DNA from: Caryophanales bacterium
Lineage (GTDB): Bacteria > Bacillota > Bacilli > Bacillales > Bacillaceae_J
Reading direction: 5' to 3'
Assembly (NCBI GenBank): GCA_012840465.1
Contig: DULJ01000067.1
Coordinates: 101,957 to 165,956, forward strand
Length of the DNA stretch: 64,000 nt
Made by a program: the position numbers and the translations under genes. Below the pieces are notes generated by a model, which was given only the letters and a program-made list of their open reading frames with translations, made no database searches and was not told the DNA's origin. How positions within the stretch are numbered: the first letter of the stretch is position 1; every line of letters starts with the position of its first letter. Of the stretch, positions 42,831-52,885 are shown one piece after another.

Positions 42831-43805
42831 ATGCTTGAACGAAGTATGTTGATGACGATTATCATGGCTTTTCTAATTGCTGCACTATTATCACCAATTA
42901 TGATACCATTTTTACGTCGCTTGAAATTCGGGCAAAGTATTCGTGAAGAAGGGCCAAAATCTCATCAGAAAAAATCTGGGACACCGACAATGGGCGGTGT
43001 GATGATTTTAGTTTCAATTATAATTACAACTTTAGTGATGACGGGTAAGTTTGCAACTCCGACGATGGAAGTTTATTTACTTCTATTTGTAACGATAGGA
43101 TATGGAATTATTGGTTTTCTAGATGATTTTATTAAAGTTGTGATGAAAAGAAATCTTGGATTAACCTCCAGACAAAAGCTGTTAGGTCAGCTAGTGGTTG
43201 CTATTATTTTCTTTTATTTTTTAAACAAAATGGGCTTTTCTACATATATTAAGATTCCTGGAACAGAACTTTCGGTTGATATTGGATGGACTTATATCAT
43301 TCTACTTGTCTTTATGCTTGTGGGAGCGTCTAATGCGGTAAATTTAACAGACGGTCTAGATGGGTTATTAGCTGGTACGGCTGCTATTTCCTTCGGAACA
43401 TTTGCTATTTTGGCTTGGAATGCATCCCAATATGAAGTCGCTATTTTTTCAGTTGCGGTCGTAGGAGCTGTATTAGGTTTCTTAGTATTTAATGCACATC
43501 CGGCCAAGGTATTTATGGGGGATACCGGGTCTTTGGCACTTGGGGGTGCCATTGCTGCAGTTGCAATCCTGCTTAAATTGGAAGTATTGCTTGTCATTAT
43601 TGGCGGTGTTTTTGTAATCGAAACATTATCGGTTATTATACAAGTAATATCCTTTAAAACAACAGGAAAACGGGTATTCAAAATGAGCCCTTTACATCAT
43701 CATTACGAGCTGGTTGGTTGGTCAGAATGGCGTGTCGTTACAACCTTTTGGTTTATCGGGCTTTTGTTTGCATGTATCGGAATTTATTTAGAGGTGTGGA
43801 TTTAA
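42831..43805 (+). CDS. mraY: Phospho-MurNAc-pentapeptide transferase MraY
   Basis: Makes lipid I at the membrane. 324 residues from ATG 42831, preceded by GAAGGGGGGCTTTGGG; the track start (42780) lies in the hairpin. Ten membrane helices; Asp motifs [21 protein letters not shown] (about 95-115) and [14 protein letters not shown]-terminal [11 protein letters not shown]. Stop and the murD TTG are adjacent. Confidence 0.97.
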   Translation: MLERSMLMTIIMAFLIAALLSPIMIPFLRRLKFGQSIREEGPKSHQKKSGTPTMGGVMILVSIIITTLVMTGKFATPTMEVYLLLFVTIGYGIIGFLDDFIKVVMKRNLGLTSRQKLLGQLVVAIIFFYFLNKMGFSTYIKIPGTELSVDIGWTYIILLVFMLVGASNAVNLTDGLDGLLAGTAAISFGTFAILAWNASQYEVAIFSVAVVGAVLGFLVFNAHPAKVFMGDTGSLALGGAIAAVAILLKLEVLLVIIGGVFVIETLSVIIQVISFKTTGKRVFKMSPLHHHYELVGWSEWRVVTTFWFIGLLFACIGIYLEVWI

Positions 43806-45164
43806 TTGAAAACAACAATAGAGTATCAAGATAAAAGCATATTAGTATTAGGTTTAGCTAAAAGCGGATTTGCAGCAGCGAAGATTTTAACACAATTAGG
43901 TGCGATCGTTACAGTAAATGACCAAAAGCCGATAGACAACAGTCCTGAACTTCAAGAACTTCACAACTTAAATATTGAAGTAATTGGAGGCGGTCATCCG
44001 CCCGATATACTGGAACGCCATTTTGATTTAGTTGTAAAGAACCCTGGAATTCCATATAGTAATCCAGTCTTACAAAAAGCGCAGGAGAAGGCGATTCCCA
44101 TTATTACTGAAGTTGAAATTGCCTATCATATTTCCGAAGCAGAGATTATCGGAATTACCGGTTCTAATGGAAAGACGACGACAACGACCTTAATCTATGA
44201 AATATTAAAGGAAGGACAAAAAAATCCGCTTATTTCAGGGAATATCGGAACCGTTGCCTGTGAAGTAGCTGCAAAAACATCTAAGGATGAAGTACTTGTG
44301 ATGGAGCTTTCATCTTTTCAGTTGATGGGTACGAAAAACTTCAAGCCTAGAATTTCAGTTTTATTAAACATCTTTAACACCCATTTGGACTATCACGGAA
44401 CGAAGGCGGAATATGGTAAAGCAAAAGCAAACATTTTTAAAAACCAAACCGAACAGGACTATGTAGTTGTGAATGCTGACGATCCGTTTGTGATGGAATT
44501 AGTAAAAGATACTAATGCAACCATTGTACCGTTTTCTCTGACAAAGAAAAAAGAAAATGGTGCCTATATTAAAAACGGACAAATCATTTTTAAAAGTGAG
44601 CCGATTATCGATATTGCCGATATCGTATTACCTGGCAGGCATAATTTAGAAAATATTTTGGCGACTATTGCCGCAGTTAAGCTTTATGGAGTTTCAAATG
44701 AGGCGATTAAAAAGGTGCTGCAAACTTTTACTGGTGTTAAGCATCGTTTACAATATATAGAAACGATAAATGGGCGGAAAATTTTTAATGATTCAAAAGC
44801 GACAAATATATTAGCAACCCAAACGGCTATTGCCGCTTTCTCTGAACCAATCCTATTACTTGCAGGCGGTTTGGACCGTGGGAATAGCTTTGATGAATTA
44901 ATTCCAAGTTTAAAGAAAGTAAAGGGCGTCATTGCTTTTGGGCAAACAGCTGATAAAATTTTGGATGCAGCAAGAGAAGCGGGGATTAATCTCTTAAAAC
45001 GTGTCGATAATGTGGAAAAGGCAGTAATAGCAGCCTATGACATGTCTAGTGAAGGTGACGTCATATTATTATCACCTGCATGTGCCAGCTGGGATCAGTT
45101 CAAAACATTTGAACAGCGGGGAGACATGTTTGTAGAATCTGTGCATAAACTTAAGGTAGACTAG
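43806..45164 (+). CDS. murD: UDP-MurNAc-L-Ala:D-Glu ligase MurD
   Basis: Adds D-glutamate to UDP-MurNAc-L-Ala. 452 residues. N-terminal [18 protein letters not shown] Rossmann-like fold; ATP-binding [14 protein letters not shown] (about 115-128); [21 protein letters not shown]-terminal [18 protein letters not shown], diagnostic of MurD. TTG start directly after the mraY stop, with GAGGTG upstream inside mraY. Confidence 0.97.
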   Translation: MKTTIEYQDKSILVLGLAKSGFAAAKILTQLGAIVTVNDQKPIDNSPELQELHNLNIEVIGGGHPPDILERHFDLVVKNPGIPYSNPVLQKAQEKAIPIITEVEIAYHISEAEIIGITGSNGKTTTTTLIYEILKEGQKNPLISGNIGTVACEVAAKTSKDEVLVMELSSFQLMGTKNFKPRISVLLNIFNTHLDYHGTKAEYGKAKANIFKNQTEQDYVVVNADDPFVMELVKDTNATIVPFSLTKKKENGAYIKNGQIIFKSEPIIDIADIVLPGRHNLENILATIAAVKLYGVSNEAIKKVLQTFTGVKHRLQYIETINGRKIFNDSKATNILATQTAIAAFSEPILLLAGGLDRGNSFDELIPSLKKVKGVIAFGQTADKILDAAREAGINLLKRVDNVEKAVIAAYDMSSEGDVILLSPACASWDQFKTFEQRGDMFVESVHKLKVD

Positions 45165-45215
45165 TCCTCTTAAAGATTTTACTGCATAGAAAAAAGCGAT
45201 TGAGGTGTCGGAAAG

Positions 45216-46316
45216 TTGCAGAATAAAAAATCCCCGCCTGATTTTATTCTTATTCTTGCTACTTTGTCCCTTTTAGCTGTAGGGATGATTATGGTTTATA
45301 GTGCAAGTGCTATTTGGGCCAATTTTAAGTTTGATGATTCCTTCTTTTTTGCAAAAAGACAGCTATTATTTGCAGGAGTAGGGGTTATTGCAATGTTTGC
45401 CATTATGAATGTTGATTATTGGACATGGCGAACGTGGTCTAAAGTAATCTTACTCGTATGTTTCTTATTATTAATTGCTGTCTTGATTCCCGGGGTTGGG
45501 CTTGTTCGTGGAGGAGCACGCAGCTGGCTGGGAATAGGAGCTTTTTCGATACAACCTTCAGAGTTTATGAAGATAGCGATGATCGCATTCTTAGCGAAAT
45601 TTTTATCGGAAAATCAAAAGCTTATTACATCTTTTCGAAAAGGATTAGTTCCTTCTTTATCATTAGTTTTTTTGGCATTTGGTCTAATCATGTTGCAGCC
45701 TGATTTAGGTACAGGCGTTGTGATGGTTGGAACCTGTGTTGTCATGATTTATGTAGCTGGAGCTAAGATCAGTCATTTTATGGGCTTAGGGTTACTAGGG
45801 GTCCTTGGCTTTGTAGGTCTGATTGCTTCAGCACCTTATCGAATGAAACGGATTACTGCTTTCCTAGACCCATGGCAGGATCCTTTAGGAAGTGGCTTTC
45901 AAATTATCCAATCCTTGTATGCGATCGGTCCTGGCGGATTGCTTGGAATTGGACTTGGTCAGAGCAGACAAAAGCATTATTATTTACCTGAACCACAAAC
46001 CGACTTTATTTTTTCAATATTGGCGGAGGAACTTGGGTTTATCGGCGGTACGTTTGTAATCTTACTTTTTAGTTTACTATTATGGCGTGGTGTTAGAATT
46101 GCACTAGGAGCCCCTGATTTATTCGGAAGCTTTTTAGGAATAGGCATCATTGCAATGATTGCTATTCAAGTGAGCATTAATATAGGGGTTGTAACAGGAC
46201 TTATGCCGGTAACGGGTATAACACTTCCATTTTTAAGTTATGGTGGGTCATCGTTAACGTTAATGTTAATGGCAGTGGGTGTCCTCTTAAATATTAGTCG
46301 ATACGCCAGGTATTAA
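45216..46316 (+). CDS. spoVE: Stage V sporulation protein E, SEDS glycosyltransferase
   Basis: Lipid II polymerase/flippase-type SEDS protein for spore cortex, partner of SpoVD. 366 residues, ten membrane helices. SEDS motifs MLQPDLGTGVVMVG, GFQIIQSLYAIGPGG and LPEPQTDFIFSILAEELG. TTG start after GAGGTGTCGGAAAG. Position between murD and murG identifies it as SpoVE rather than FtsW. Its stop codon lies in the left arm of a 13-bp inverted repeat. Confidence 0.95.
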   Translation: MQNKKSPPDFILILATLSLLAVGMIMVYSASAIWANFKFDDSFFFAKRQLLFAGVGVIAMFAIMNVDYWTWRTWSKVILLVCFLLLIAVLIPGVGLVRGGARSWLGIGAFSIQPSEFMKIAMIAFLAKFLSENQKLITSFRKGLVPSLSLVFLAFGLIMLQPDLGTGVVMVGTCVVMIYVAGAKISHFMGLGLLGVLGFVGLIASAPYRMKRITAFLDPWQDPLGSGFQIIQSLYAIGPGGLLGIGLGQSRQKHYYLPEPQTDFIFSILAEELGFIGGTFVILLFSLLLWRGVRIALGAPDLFGSFLGIGIIAMIAIQVSINIGVVTGLMPVTGITLPFLSYGGSSLTLMLMAVGVLLNISRYARY

Positions 46317-46346
46317 CTTTATTCACCTAAATCTGAATAAAGTTAA
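46313..46346. repeat. Repeat family B hairpin after spoVE
   Basis: TTAACTTTATTCA / TGAATAAAGTTAA, perfect 13-bp arms, 8-base loop, then TGCCTCCG. The spoVE stop codon is in the left arm. The same arms recur after the ylmC stop at 57185-57230. Confidence 0.75.
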
Positions 46347-46382
46347 TGCCTCCGATTTTCAAAGGTTGTGACTTAATTAAGA

Positions 46383-46411
46383 TTGACATTCTATCCATTT
46401 TTAGATGTAAT
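46383..46411 (+). promoter_or_regulatory. Predicted SigA promoter upstream of murG
   Basis: TTGACA, 17-base spacer, TGTAAT. The predicted start site is about 7 bases before a strong terminator hairpin. Confidence 0.6.
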
Positions 46412-46423
46412 ATAAGGAGCTAA

Positions 46424-46453
46424 AACCCTGTGAAAACAGGGTTATCTTTTTTT
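46424..46453 (+). terminator. Terminator/attenuator in the murG leader
   Basis: AACCCTGT-GAAA-ACAGGGTT with a GNRA tetraloop, followed by ATCTTTTTTT. Either ends the upstream transcript or attenuates the promoter just before it. Confidence 0.8.
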
Positions 46454-46460
46454 AAAACAT

Positions 46461-46614
46461 TGTCTAGCGCAAGCAGCCTATCGCCTCGCAAACTTCAGGT
46501 CTTCTCCCTACGATAAGTCAACTAAGAATTGCTAACGCAATTCAAGTTTCCTTTATCTTAAGACCGAAGACCCTCCAGTTTGTACGGCGATGAGCAAGGC
46601 GCTTGTGCTTTTCT
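46461..46614 (-). repeat. Dispersed repeat family A, long copy
   Basis: Minus-strand copy of the long form: AGAAAAGCACAAGCGCC..., GATAAAGGAAAC, a GAATTGCGTTAGCAATTC hairpin, TTGACTTATCGTAGGGAGA, and GCGCTAGACA at the far end. Fills the spoVE-murG gap together with the hairpins; no gene seen. Confidence 0.75.
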
Positions 46615-46630
46615 AATAAGGGGGATGACC

Positions 46631-47722
46631 ATGAGAATTTTAGTCAGTGGCGGAGGAACAGGTGGTCATATTTATCCGGCAATTGCATTTATTAAAGAGG
46701 TTAAAAAACATCAACCAGACGCTGAATTTTTATATATCGGAACGGATAGAGGTTTAGAGAAATCAATCGTTGAACGAGAAAAGATTCCGTTTAAATCAAT
46801 TGAAATTACCGGGTTTAAGAGGAAATTGTCGTTCGAAAATATTAAAACAATTATCCGCTTTCTAAAAGGAACATCATTAAGTAAAAAGTATATCAAAGAA
46901 TTTAAGCCTGATGTAGTGTTAGGAACTGGAGGCTATGTATGCGGACCAGTTGTCTATGCTGCAGCTAAGCTTAACATTCCAACAATAATTCATGAACAAA
47001 ACAGTGTTCCAGGTTTAACAAATAAATTTTTGAGCAAATATGTTGATAAGGTGGCTCTTTGTTTCGAAGAGGCGAGTCAATATTTCCCCAAAGGAAAAAC
47101 GATATTAACCGGAAACCCAAGGGCGTCTGAAGTTATCGGCAATGATGGCAATAAAGGAAAAAAATCCGTTGGCCTTGATCCAACGAAAAAAGTCGTGCTA
47201 ATTGTAGGTGGGAGCAGGGGGGCGAAGCCCATAAATGACGCCTTTATCGAAGTGTTGCCAAAAGTTCACGAAAAAAATTATCAAGTACTATATGTGACCG
47301 GTGACGTTCATTATCAAAATGTTCTTAAGGAAGTAAACAAAGTAGGAAACCTGGACAATGTTATTATCAAACCTTTTCTACATAACATGCCCGAGGTTTT
47401 AGCTGGAGTTGATTTAATTGTGGCTAGAGCGGGGGCAACAACTTTAGCGGAGATTACAGCACTTGGAATTCCAAGCATTTTGATCCCAAGCCCCTATGTT
47501 ACTAACAATCATCAAGAAAAAAATGCGCGGGCACTTGGTGATAACGGAGCAGCTATCGTAAGATTGGAAAAAGAAATGAATGGCATCACTCTTTTACAAG
47601 ATATAGACAAAGTCCTTTTAAACGAAGAAACATTGCAGGAAATGAAACAATCCTCAGCGCGATTAGGAATCCCAACCGCCGCTAATAAACTGTATGATGT
47701 AATGAAACAATTAATCAAGTAA
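46631..47722 (+). CDS. murG: UDP-GlcNAc:lipid I N-acetylglucosaminyltransferase MurG
   Basis: Makes lipid II on the inner membrane face. 363 residues from ATG 46631, preceded by AAGGGGGATGACC; the track start lies in the repeat. GT-B fold signatures: [15 protein letters not shown] at the N-terminus, [30 protein letters not shown] and [11 protein letters not shown] in the donor-binding domain. Confidence 0.97.
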   Translation: MRILVSGGGTGGHIYPAIAFIKEVKKHQPDAEFLYIGTDRGLEKSIVEREKIPFKSIEITGFKRKLSFENIKTIIRFLKGTSLSKKYIKEFKPDVVLGTGGYVCGPVVYAAAKLNIPTIIHEQNSVPGLTNKFLSKYVDKVALCFEEASQYFPKGKTILTGNPRASEVIGNDGNKGKKSVGLDPTKKVVLIVGGSRGAKPINDAFIEVLPKVHEKNYQVLYVTGDVHYQNVLKEVNKVGNLDNVIIKPFLHNMPEVLAGVDLIVARAGATTLAEITALGIPSILIPSPYVTNNHQEKNARALGDNGAAIVRLEKEMNGITLLQDIDKVLLNEETLQEMKQSSARLGIPTAANKLYDVMKQLIK

Positions 47723-47790
47723 TCAATGACTTGCTTCGTACGTGTCAAGCCTACGTATCATAAACTAAAACAACGGAAAGGAGGGGCAAC

Positions 47791-48708
47791 ATGGAAAAGC
47801 TGAAAAAGAAGCTTGAGGAAGCAAATATCGGCAAGGTTTTAATAAATGAACCCTTAAAAAATCACACAACAATGAAAATTGGTGGCCCTGCCGATCTCTT
47901 TGTAGAACCCAAGAACGTGGAAAGTATAATTAAAGCAATCAAAATCATTCATGAAGAGGGAATTCCAATTACACCAATTGGGCGGGGCTCTAATTTACTT
48001 GTACTTGATGAAGGGATCCAAGGAGTCGTCTTAAAACTCGGAGAAGGACTAAATCACTTAGAGGTTAATGGAACCGAGGTTCGAGTGGGAGGTGGATACT
48101 CACTTGTCTCATTAGCTACCACAATCAGTAAACAGGGGCTCTCTGGTCTTGAATTTGCTGGTGGTATTCCAGGTTCTGTGGGTGGTGCAGTCTATATGAA
48201 TGCCGGTGCACATGGTTCTGATATTTCTAAAATCCTTGAAAAAGCGCTGATTGTTTTTCGGAATGGCGACTGTGAATGGCTTTCCAATCAGGAAATGAAC
48301 TATACTTATCGTACCTCTGTATTACAAAAGATAAGGCCTGGTATTGTAGTAGAGGCCGTTTTTCAACTAAAGGAAGGCGATAAGGTTACTATCGTTGATG
48401 AGATGCAAAAAAACAAAGATTATCGACGCGAAACACAGCCTTATAATTATCCTTGTGCTGGAAGTATTTTTCGCAATCCATTACCCCATTATGCGGGTCA
48501 ACTGGTAGAAAAAGCTGGATTAAAGGGCTATCAAATTGGCGGTGCAAAAGTATCTGAATTGCATGGTAACTTTATTGTTAACACAGGAAATGCTACAGCT
48601 GATGATGTATTAGCTCTAATCAAACATATTCAGAATGTGATCATGGAAAAGTTCGGTGTTGAAATGAAAACTGAGGTTGAAATTATTGGCAAAACTAAAC
48701 AGAAATAA
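47791..48708 (+). CDS. murB: UDP-N-acetylenolpyruvoylglucosamine reductase MurB
   Basis: FAD/NADPH enzyme making UDP-MurNAc. 305 residues, type II MurB. N-terminal [44 protein letters not shown] (FAD contacts), YRTS Tyr/Arg and the catalytic Ser in [11 protein letters not shown] near residue 230. ATG after AAAGGAGGGGCAAC. Confidence 0.97.
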   Translation: MEKLKKKLEEANIGKVLINEPLKNHTTMKIGGPADLFVEPKNVESIIKAIKIIHEEGIPITPIGRGSNLLVLDEGIQGVVLKLGEGLNHLEVNGTEVRVGGGYSLVSLATTISKQGLSGLEFAGGIPGSVGGAVYMNAGAHGSDISKILEKALIVFRNGDCEWLSNQEMNYTYRTSVLQKIRPGIVVEAVFQLKEGDKVTIVDEMQKNKDYRRETQPYNYPCAGSIFRNPLPHYAGQLVEKAGLKGYQIGGAKVSELHGNFIVNTGNATADDVLALIKHIQNVIMEKFGVEMKTEVEIIGKTKQK

Positions 48709-48749
48709 TAACAAAAACACGTAAACTTTGTTATAATAGAACCAAAATC

Positions 48750-48784
48750 AATGCGCCTTAGCAAATACGCCAAGGCGCATTTGA
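48750..48784. repeat. Repeat family C hairpin between murB and divIB
   Basis: AATGCGCCTT / AAGGCGCATT perfect 10-bp arms with AGCAAATACGCC-type loop; followed within 15 bases by TTTTTTT, so it may also terminate. Related to 17679-17709 and 30386-30412. Confidence 0.65.
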
Positions 48785-48825
48785 TTGTATTTTTTTGGTA
48801 TAAGTGCAGTGTGGGGGATTGTTAG

Positions 48826-49602
48826 ATGAAAAACAGTAAAATTATTGATATTGAGGATCGTATACCGAAACTAAAAGAGCAGCGCAAGCAAAAAGCAAAC
48901 AGAAGATTTATTATGTATATTTCTTTATTCTTTGTACTTGTTATCTTCATTCTTTATTTTCAATCCCCTTTAAGTAAAATTCAAACTATCCATATTTTAG
49001 GTAATATCCATGTCACGGACGAGGCGATAATAAACCTAAGTGGTATTGAAAAAGGGGCGAGCTTTTGGAAAATCGACCCTTCCGCAATTGTCAAAAAGGT
49101 TAATGAGCATGATGAAATATCACAGGTAGAAGTCATCCGAAAATTACCTAATCAATTACAAATTGTTGTAAGGGAACATTCTAGAGTTGCCTATTTAATT
49201 GAAGGTACATCCTATTATCCGATCTTAGAGACAGGGGAAATCCTTGAAAAGGATAAGTTGGAAAATATCCCGGCGGATGCACCTTTATTAATAAATTGGA
49301 AACAGAGTGAAGAGCTTCAAGAGATGGCAGCACAGCTTCGTAATGTGCCGGACAGCATTCTTAATCGGATTTCGGAAATTCACCTTACTCCGGAAGATAG
49401 TGATCCGCTTCATATCACCTTGTTTATGAATGATGGACAAGAGGTAAGTGCCACAATCCGCGGCTTTTCAGAAAAGATTAAAAATTATCCGATGATCATT
49501 GACCAGTTGACTGAAGGGCAATTTGGAGTCATCCACCTTGAAGTCGGTACCTATTTTAAGGCATATAAAAATGAGGGGGAAAAAAATGAAGGTGAACGGT
49601 AA
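48826..49602 (+). CDS. divIB: Cell-division protein DivIB (FtsQ)
   Basis: 258-residue bitopic membrane protein of the DivIB-DivIC-FtsL complex. Basic cytoplasmic N-terminus (about 1-28), membrane helix (about 29-47), POTRA domain (about 50-120, IQTIHILGNIHVTDEAIINL), then the beta domain with GTSYYPILETGEIL. ATG after GGGGGATTGTTAG. Overlaps ylxW by 17 bases. Confidence 0.95.
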   Translation: MKNSKIIDIEDRIPKLKEQRKQKANRRFIMYISLFFVLVIFILYFQSPLSKIQTIHILGNIHVTDEAIINLSGIEKGASFWKIDPSAIVKKVNEHDEISQVEVIRKLPNQLQIVVREHSRVAYLIEGTSYYPILETGEILEKDKLENIPADAPLLINWKQSEELQEMAAQLRNVPDSILNRISEIHLTPEDSDPLHITLFMNDGQEVSATIRGFSEKIKNYPMIIDQLTEGQFGVIHLEVGTYFKAYKNEGEKNEGER

Positions 49603-50287
49603 ACATGTCGTTCTCTCATTCGTGGCTATTGTTTTAGGATTTTTAATTTCATTCTCCTATCAATTTACGAATAGTCATACTGGCACAGTTGCTGAAGGGA
49701 AGCAGTGGCAAAGAGAATTTGAGTATCGTGAAAAATTAATAAGATTGGAAGAAACGACAAAAAGTCTGCAACAGGAATTAACGGAAAAACAACAAAGTGT
49801 TCGTGAAATTGAGGCCAATTTTGCACAGCAGGAGAAGTCTTTTAAAACGTTAGTTGAAGACATTGAAAAACTACGTATGTTTGCTGGAGAAGTTCAGGTA
49901 AAAGGACCCGGCGTAGCTGTGACTTTAACTGATGCCTCTTACGTTAAGTTGGAGGACAATGCCAATAATTATATTGTCCATGAAGGACATGTTCATAAAG
50001 TGATCAATGAGCTTCGTACGGCTGGCGCAAAGGCTATTGCCATTAATGGGCAGAGGCTTGTTCAAAATAGTTATATAGCCTGTATTGGGCCAGTAATCAG
50101 TGTTGATGGCAATGAATACAATGCACCTTTTGTTATTTCCGCTATTGGTGACTCCGAAGTGTTATATAGCTCCTTAGTTATTCTACATGGGGTTCGTGAC
50201 CAGCTTGTTATGGATAATATTGAAGTGAAAATAGAAAAAAAGGGGGAACTAATTTTTGACCCATATTTTGAAGCAAAGGAAAGTTAA
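49586..50287 (+). CDS. ylxW: DUF881 family protein YlxW
   Basis: 233 residues from ATG 49586 (GAGGGGGAAAAAA upstream; earlier track codons lie inside divIB). Membrane anchor (HVVLSFVAIVLGFLISF), coiled coil (about 35-90), then the DUF881 domain (GPGVAVTLTDAS...INELRTAGAKAIAINGQRL). Function unknown. Paralogous to the next gene; the pair matches B. subtilis ylxW-ylxX. Confidence 0.92.
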   Translation: MKVNGKHVVLSFVAIVLGFLISFSYQFTNSHTGTVAEGKQWQREFEYREKLIRLEETTKSLQQELTEKQQSVREIEANFAQQEKSFKTLVEDIEKLRMFAGEVQVKGPGVAVTLTDASYVKLEDNANNYIVHEGHVHKVINELRTAGAKAIAINGQRLVQNSYIACIGPVISVDGNEYNAPFVISAIGDSEVLYSSLVILHGVRDQLVMDNIEVKIEKKGELIFDPYFEAKES

Positions 50288-50329
50288 ACAATTGTAAGGT
50301 TGCTGTGTAATGAAGGGTGATAGAAAAGA

Positions 50330-51058
50330 ATGAGGAGCAAAAGTAAAGTAACGCTAACAGTGATAACAGCAATATTGGGTTTTATGATGGCTATTCAATT
50401 TCAAACGATAAAAGAACCAGTTGTCCGGGATACAAGGGATATATGGGAAATTCGTGAAGCCATCGAGCATGAGCAGCGACTGATTTCAGAGCTGTATAAA
50501 GAAATAAGAACAAAGGAAGAGACATTAAGAAAATATGAAGAAACACCCCATAACAGTAAATATGAAGGAATAACGGAGCAACTTGAGGAATTAAAGCGAA
50601 AAATTGGATTAACTGAGCAAAAAGGCTCTGGAATAATTATAAAAATTAGTCCATCATTTAACCAATCCGTGATCGGACAACCATATCAAACTGTGCCACC
50701 TGATCTACTCATTCGACTGATCAATGAACTATACCGATATAAAGCATTGGCTGTTTCGGTTGATGATGAGAGAATTATTGTTACATCCCCAATCCGTGAT
50801 GTAAATGGTAAAACTTATATAAATAATACTCCACTTGGCCCTTTGCCAATTGAAATTAAGGTCATTGCCGAGAATGCTGAAAAACTGCATAATCAAATGC
50901 AGGTTTCGCAAATTGTCGATGAATTTTTTGCGTTAGAAAATTTGGAATTAACATCAACATTACAACAAGAGGTTACATTACCTGCTTATGATGGGGTTTT
51001 AAGAAATAAGTATATGCAACCTGTTGAACCTGTAAAATTAGAAAAGGGGAACAGTTAA
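50330..51058 (+). CDS. ylxX: DUF881 family protein YlxX
   Basis: 242 residues, same plan as YlxW: N-terminal membrane segment, coiled coil (EAIEHEQRLISELYKEIRTKEETLRKYEE), then a DUF881 domain (GSGIIIKISPS...LINELYRYKALAVSVDDERI). Start ATG, weak GGGTGATAG-type site upstream. Adjoins sbp with no gap. Confidence 0.9.
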   Translation: MRSKSKVTLTVITAILGFMMAIQFQTIKEPVVRDTRDIWEIREAIEHEQRLISELYKEIRTKEETLRKYEETPHNSKYEGITEQLEELKRKIGLTEQKGSGIIIKISPSFNQSVIGQPYQTVPPDLLIRLINELYRYKALAVSVDDERIIVTSPIRDVNGKTYINNTPLGPLPIEIKVIAENAEKLHNQMQVSQIVDEFFALENLELTSTLQQEVTLPAYDGVLRNKYMQPVEPVKLEKGNS

Positions 51059-51409
51059 ATGTGGTTACCGGTATTAGGTTTGTTAGTTGGTGCTTTATTA
51101 GGTTTACTAACTGATATACGCATACCTGATGAATACTCAAATTACCTTTCGATTGCGGTCTTGGCCGCATTGGATACTTTATTTGGCGGAATCAGGGCGC
51201 ATTTGCAAAATACTTATGATGATAAAGTGTTTGTTAGTGGTTTTTTCTCCAATATTTTACTTGCTGCAAGTTTATCTTTTCTAGGTGTACATCTTGGTGT
51301 AGACTTATACTTAGCCGCAGTATTCGCTTTTGGAGTACGCTTATTCCAAAATATTGCGGTTATCAGAAGACTACTTTTGTCGAAATGGTCAGCATCACAA
51401 GAAAAATAG
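51059..51409 (+). CDS. sbp: Small basic protein Sbp (DUF1290)
   Basis: 116 residues, four hydrophobic segments, beginning MWLPVLGLLVGALLGLLTDIRIPDEYSNYLSIAVLAALDTLFGGIRA, the hallmark DUF1290/Sbp sequence. Membrane protein of unknown function always near ftsAZ in bacilli. ATG directly follows the ylxX stop, with AGGGG upstream. Confidence 0.93.
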   Translation: MWLPVLGLLVGALLGLLTDIRIPDEYSNYLSIAVLAALDTLFGGIRAHLQNTYDDKVFVSGFFSNILLAASLSFLGVHLGVDLYLAAVFAFGVRLFQNIAVIRRLLLSKWSASQEK

Positions 51410-51448
51410 AAAAAATTCTTATATTATTAAAGGGAAATAGTCATTCAT

Positions 51449-51494
51449 GTTGAATAATTTTAATGTTGAACAATTTTAAGTTGAACAATTTTAA
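51449..51494 (+). repeat. Three tandem 15-16-bp repeats upstream of ftsA
   Basis: GTTGAATAATTTTAAT, GTTGAACAATTTTAA, GTTGAACAATTTTAA head to tail. The rest of the sbp-ftsA gap is AT-rich with no ORF. Could be a binding array near the ftsAZ promoter. Confidence 0.8.
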
Positions 51495-51565
51495 AGAAAT
51501 CAAACAATAATGAAAATAACAACAATACTAAATGAATAGGAGTAACTTAAAGGAGGTGCCAAAGA

Positions 51566-52843
51566 ATGAACAGCAGTGAAATAATTGTAAGTCTAGACAT
51601 CGGTACATCCAATGTTAAGGTAATCATTGCAGAAGTTTCTAGTGATTCTTTAAACATTATAGGTGTGGGTAATGTAAAATCTGTAGGCATAAAAAAAGGA
51701 TCTATTGTTGATATAGATGAAACCGTGCAATCCATTAGGAAGGCTGTTGAGCAAGCAGAACGTATGGTGGGAATGGATATTAATCATGTTGTGGTAGGAG
51801 TTGCAGGTAATCATGTACAGCTTATACCGTGCCATGGGGTTGTGGCAGTCTCAAGTGAAAACAGAGAAGTTGGCAATGAGGATATTGCCCGTGTGATTGA
51901 TGCTGCCCAAGTCATTTCAATACCACCTGAAAGGGAAATTATCGGTGTGGTCCCGCATCAGTTTATCGTTGATGGATTAGATGGCATTAATGATCCACGT
52001 GGCATGATCGGTGTACGATTAGAGGTCGAGGGAACAATCGTTACAGGATCAAGAACGGTATTACATAACTTATTAAGATGTGTGGAAAAAGCAGGTCTTC
52101 AAATTACAGATATTTGTTTGCAGCCTTTGGCAACAGGTGCAATTGCTCTTTCCAAAGATGAAAAAAACATCGGAGTGGCTCTTGTTGATATTGGTGGTGG
52201 ACAAACTACTGTTTCCATTTTTGAACATGGACATTTGCAAGTGACAACCGTTCTTCCTGTTGGCGGGGATCATATGACAAATGATATCTCCATCGGTCTC
52301 AGGACTTCTACAGAAGAGGCTGAAAGAATCAAAATAAAGCATGGATATGCTTTCTACGATCACGCTTCAGAAGATGAAGTTTTCTCATTGCCTGTTATCG
52401 GAAGCGATAAACAGGAACAATATAGTCAACTTGACCTTTCTGATATAATAGAAGCTAGATTAGAAGAAATCCTTCTCATGGTACAGGATACCATTAAAAA
52501 ATTAGGTTATAGGGATTTACCAGGAGGCTATGTATTTACAGGTGGAGTCGCAAATTTACCAGGTCTGTTGGAACTGGCACAGCTTGTTCTACAGCATAAT
52601 TTGCGAATTGCCAAACCTGATTATATTGGCGTTCGGGATCCTATATATACAACTAGTGTTGGATTGATCCAATTCGCATATCGAAATGCAAAACTTCAAG
52701 GTGCTGAAGTTGCCGCTTCAGTTTCAAACCAAGAATCTGAACGACCACAAAAAAGAACACAACATGTTGTAAAGAAACCGAAAAAGAATAATACTGATGT
52801 GGTAAAGAAAGCTAAAGAATTATTTAAATCCTTTTTTGAATAA
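51566..52843 (+). CDS. ftsA: Cell-division actin homologue FtsA
   Basis: Membrane tether and regulator of the Z-ring. 425 residues. Actin-fold motifs VSLDIGTSNVKVIIAE (phosphate 1, residues 6-21), the SHS2/1C subdomain, VALVDIGGGQTTVSIF (phosphate 2, about 195-210) and FTGGVANLPGLLELA (adenosine). C-terminal amphipathic helix KAKELFKSFFE binds the membrane. ATG after AAAGGAGGTGCCAAAG. Confidence 0.97.
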   Translation: MNSSEIIVSLDIGTSNVKVIIAEVSSDSLNIIGVGNVKSVGIKKGSIVDIDETVQSIRKAVEQAERMVGMDINHVVVGVAGNHVQLIPCHGVVAVSSENREVGNEDIARVIDAAQVISIPPEREIIGVVPHQFIVDGLDGINDPRGMIGVRLEVEGTIVTGSRTVLHNLLRCVEKAGLQITDICLQPLATGAIALSKDEKNIGVALVDIGGGQTTVSIFEHGHLQVTTVLPVGGDHMTNDISIGLRTSTEEAERIKIKHGYAFYDHASEDEVFSLPVIGSDKQEQYSQLDLSDIIEARLEEILLMVQDTIKKLGYRDLPGGYVFTGGVANLPGLLELAQLVLQHNLRIAKPDYIGVRDPIYTTSVGLIQFAYRNAKLQGAEVAASVSNQESERPQKRTQHVVKKPKKNNTDVVKKAKELFKSFFE

Positions 52844-52885
52844 GGATCTTTGAATGGCAATTTGGATATTTAGGAGGATTTTGTG

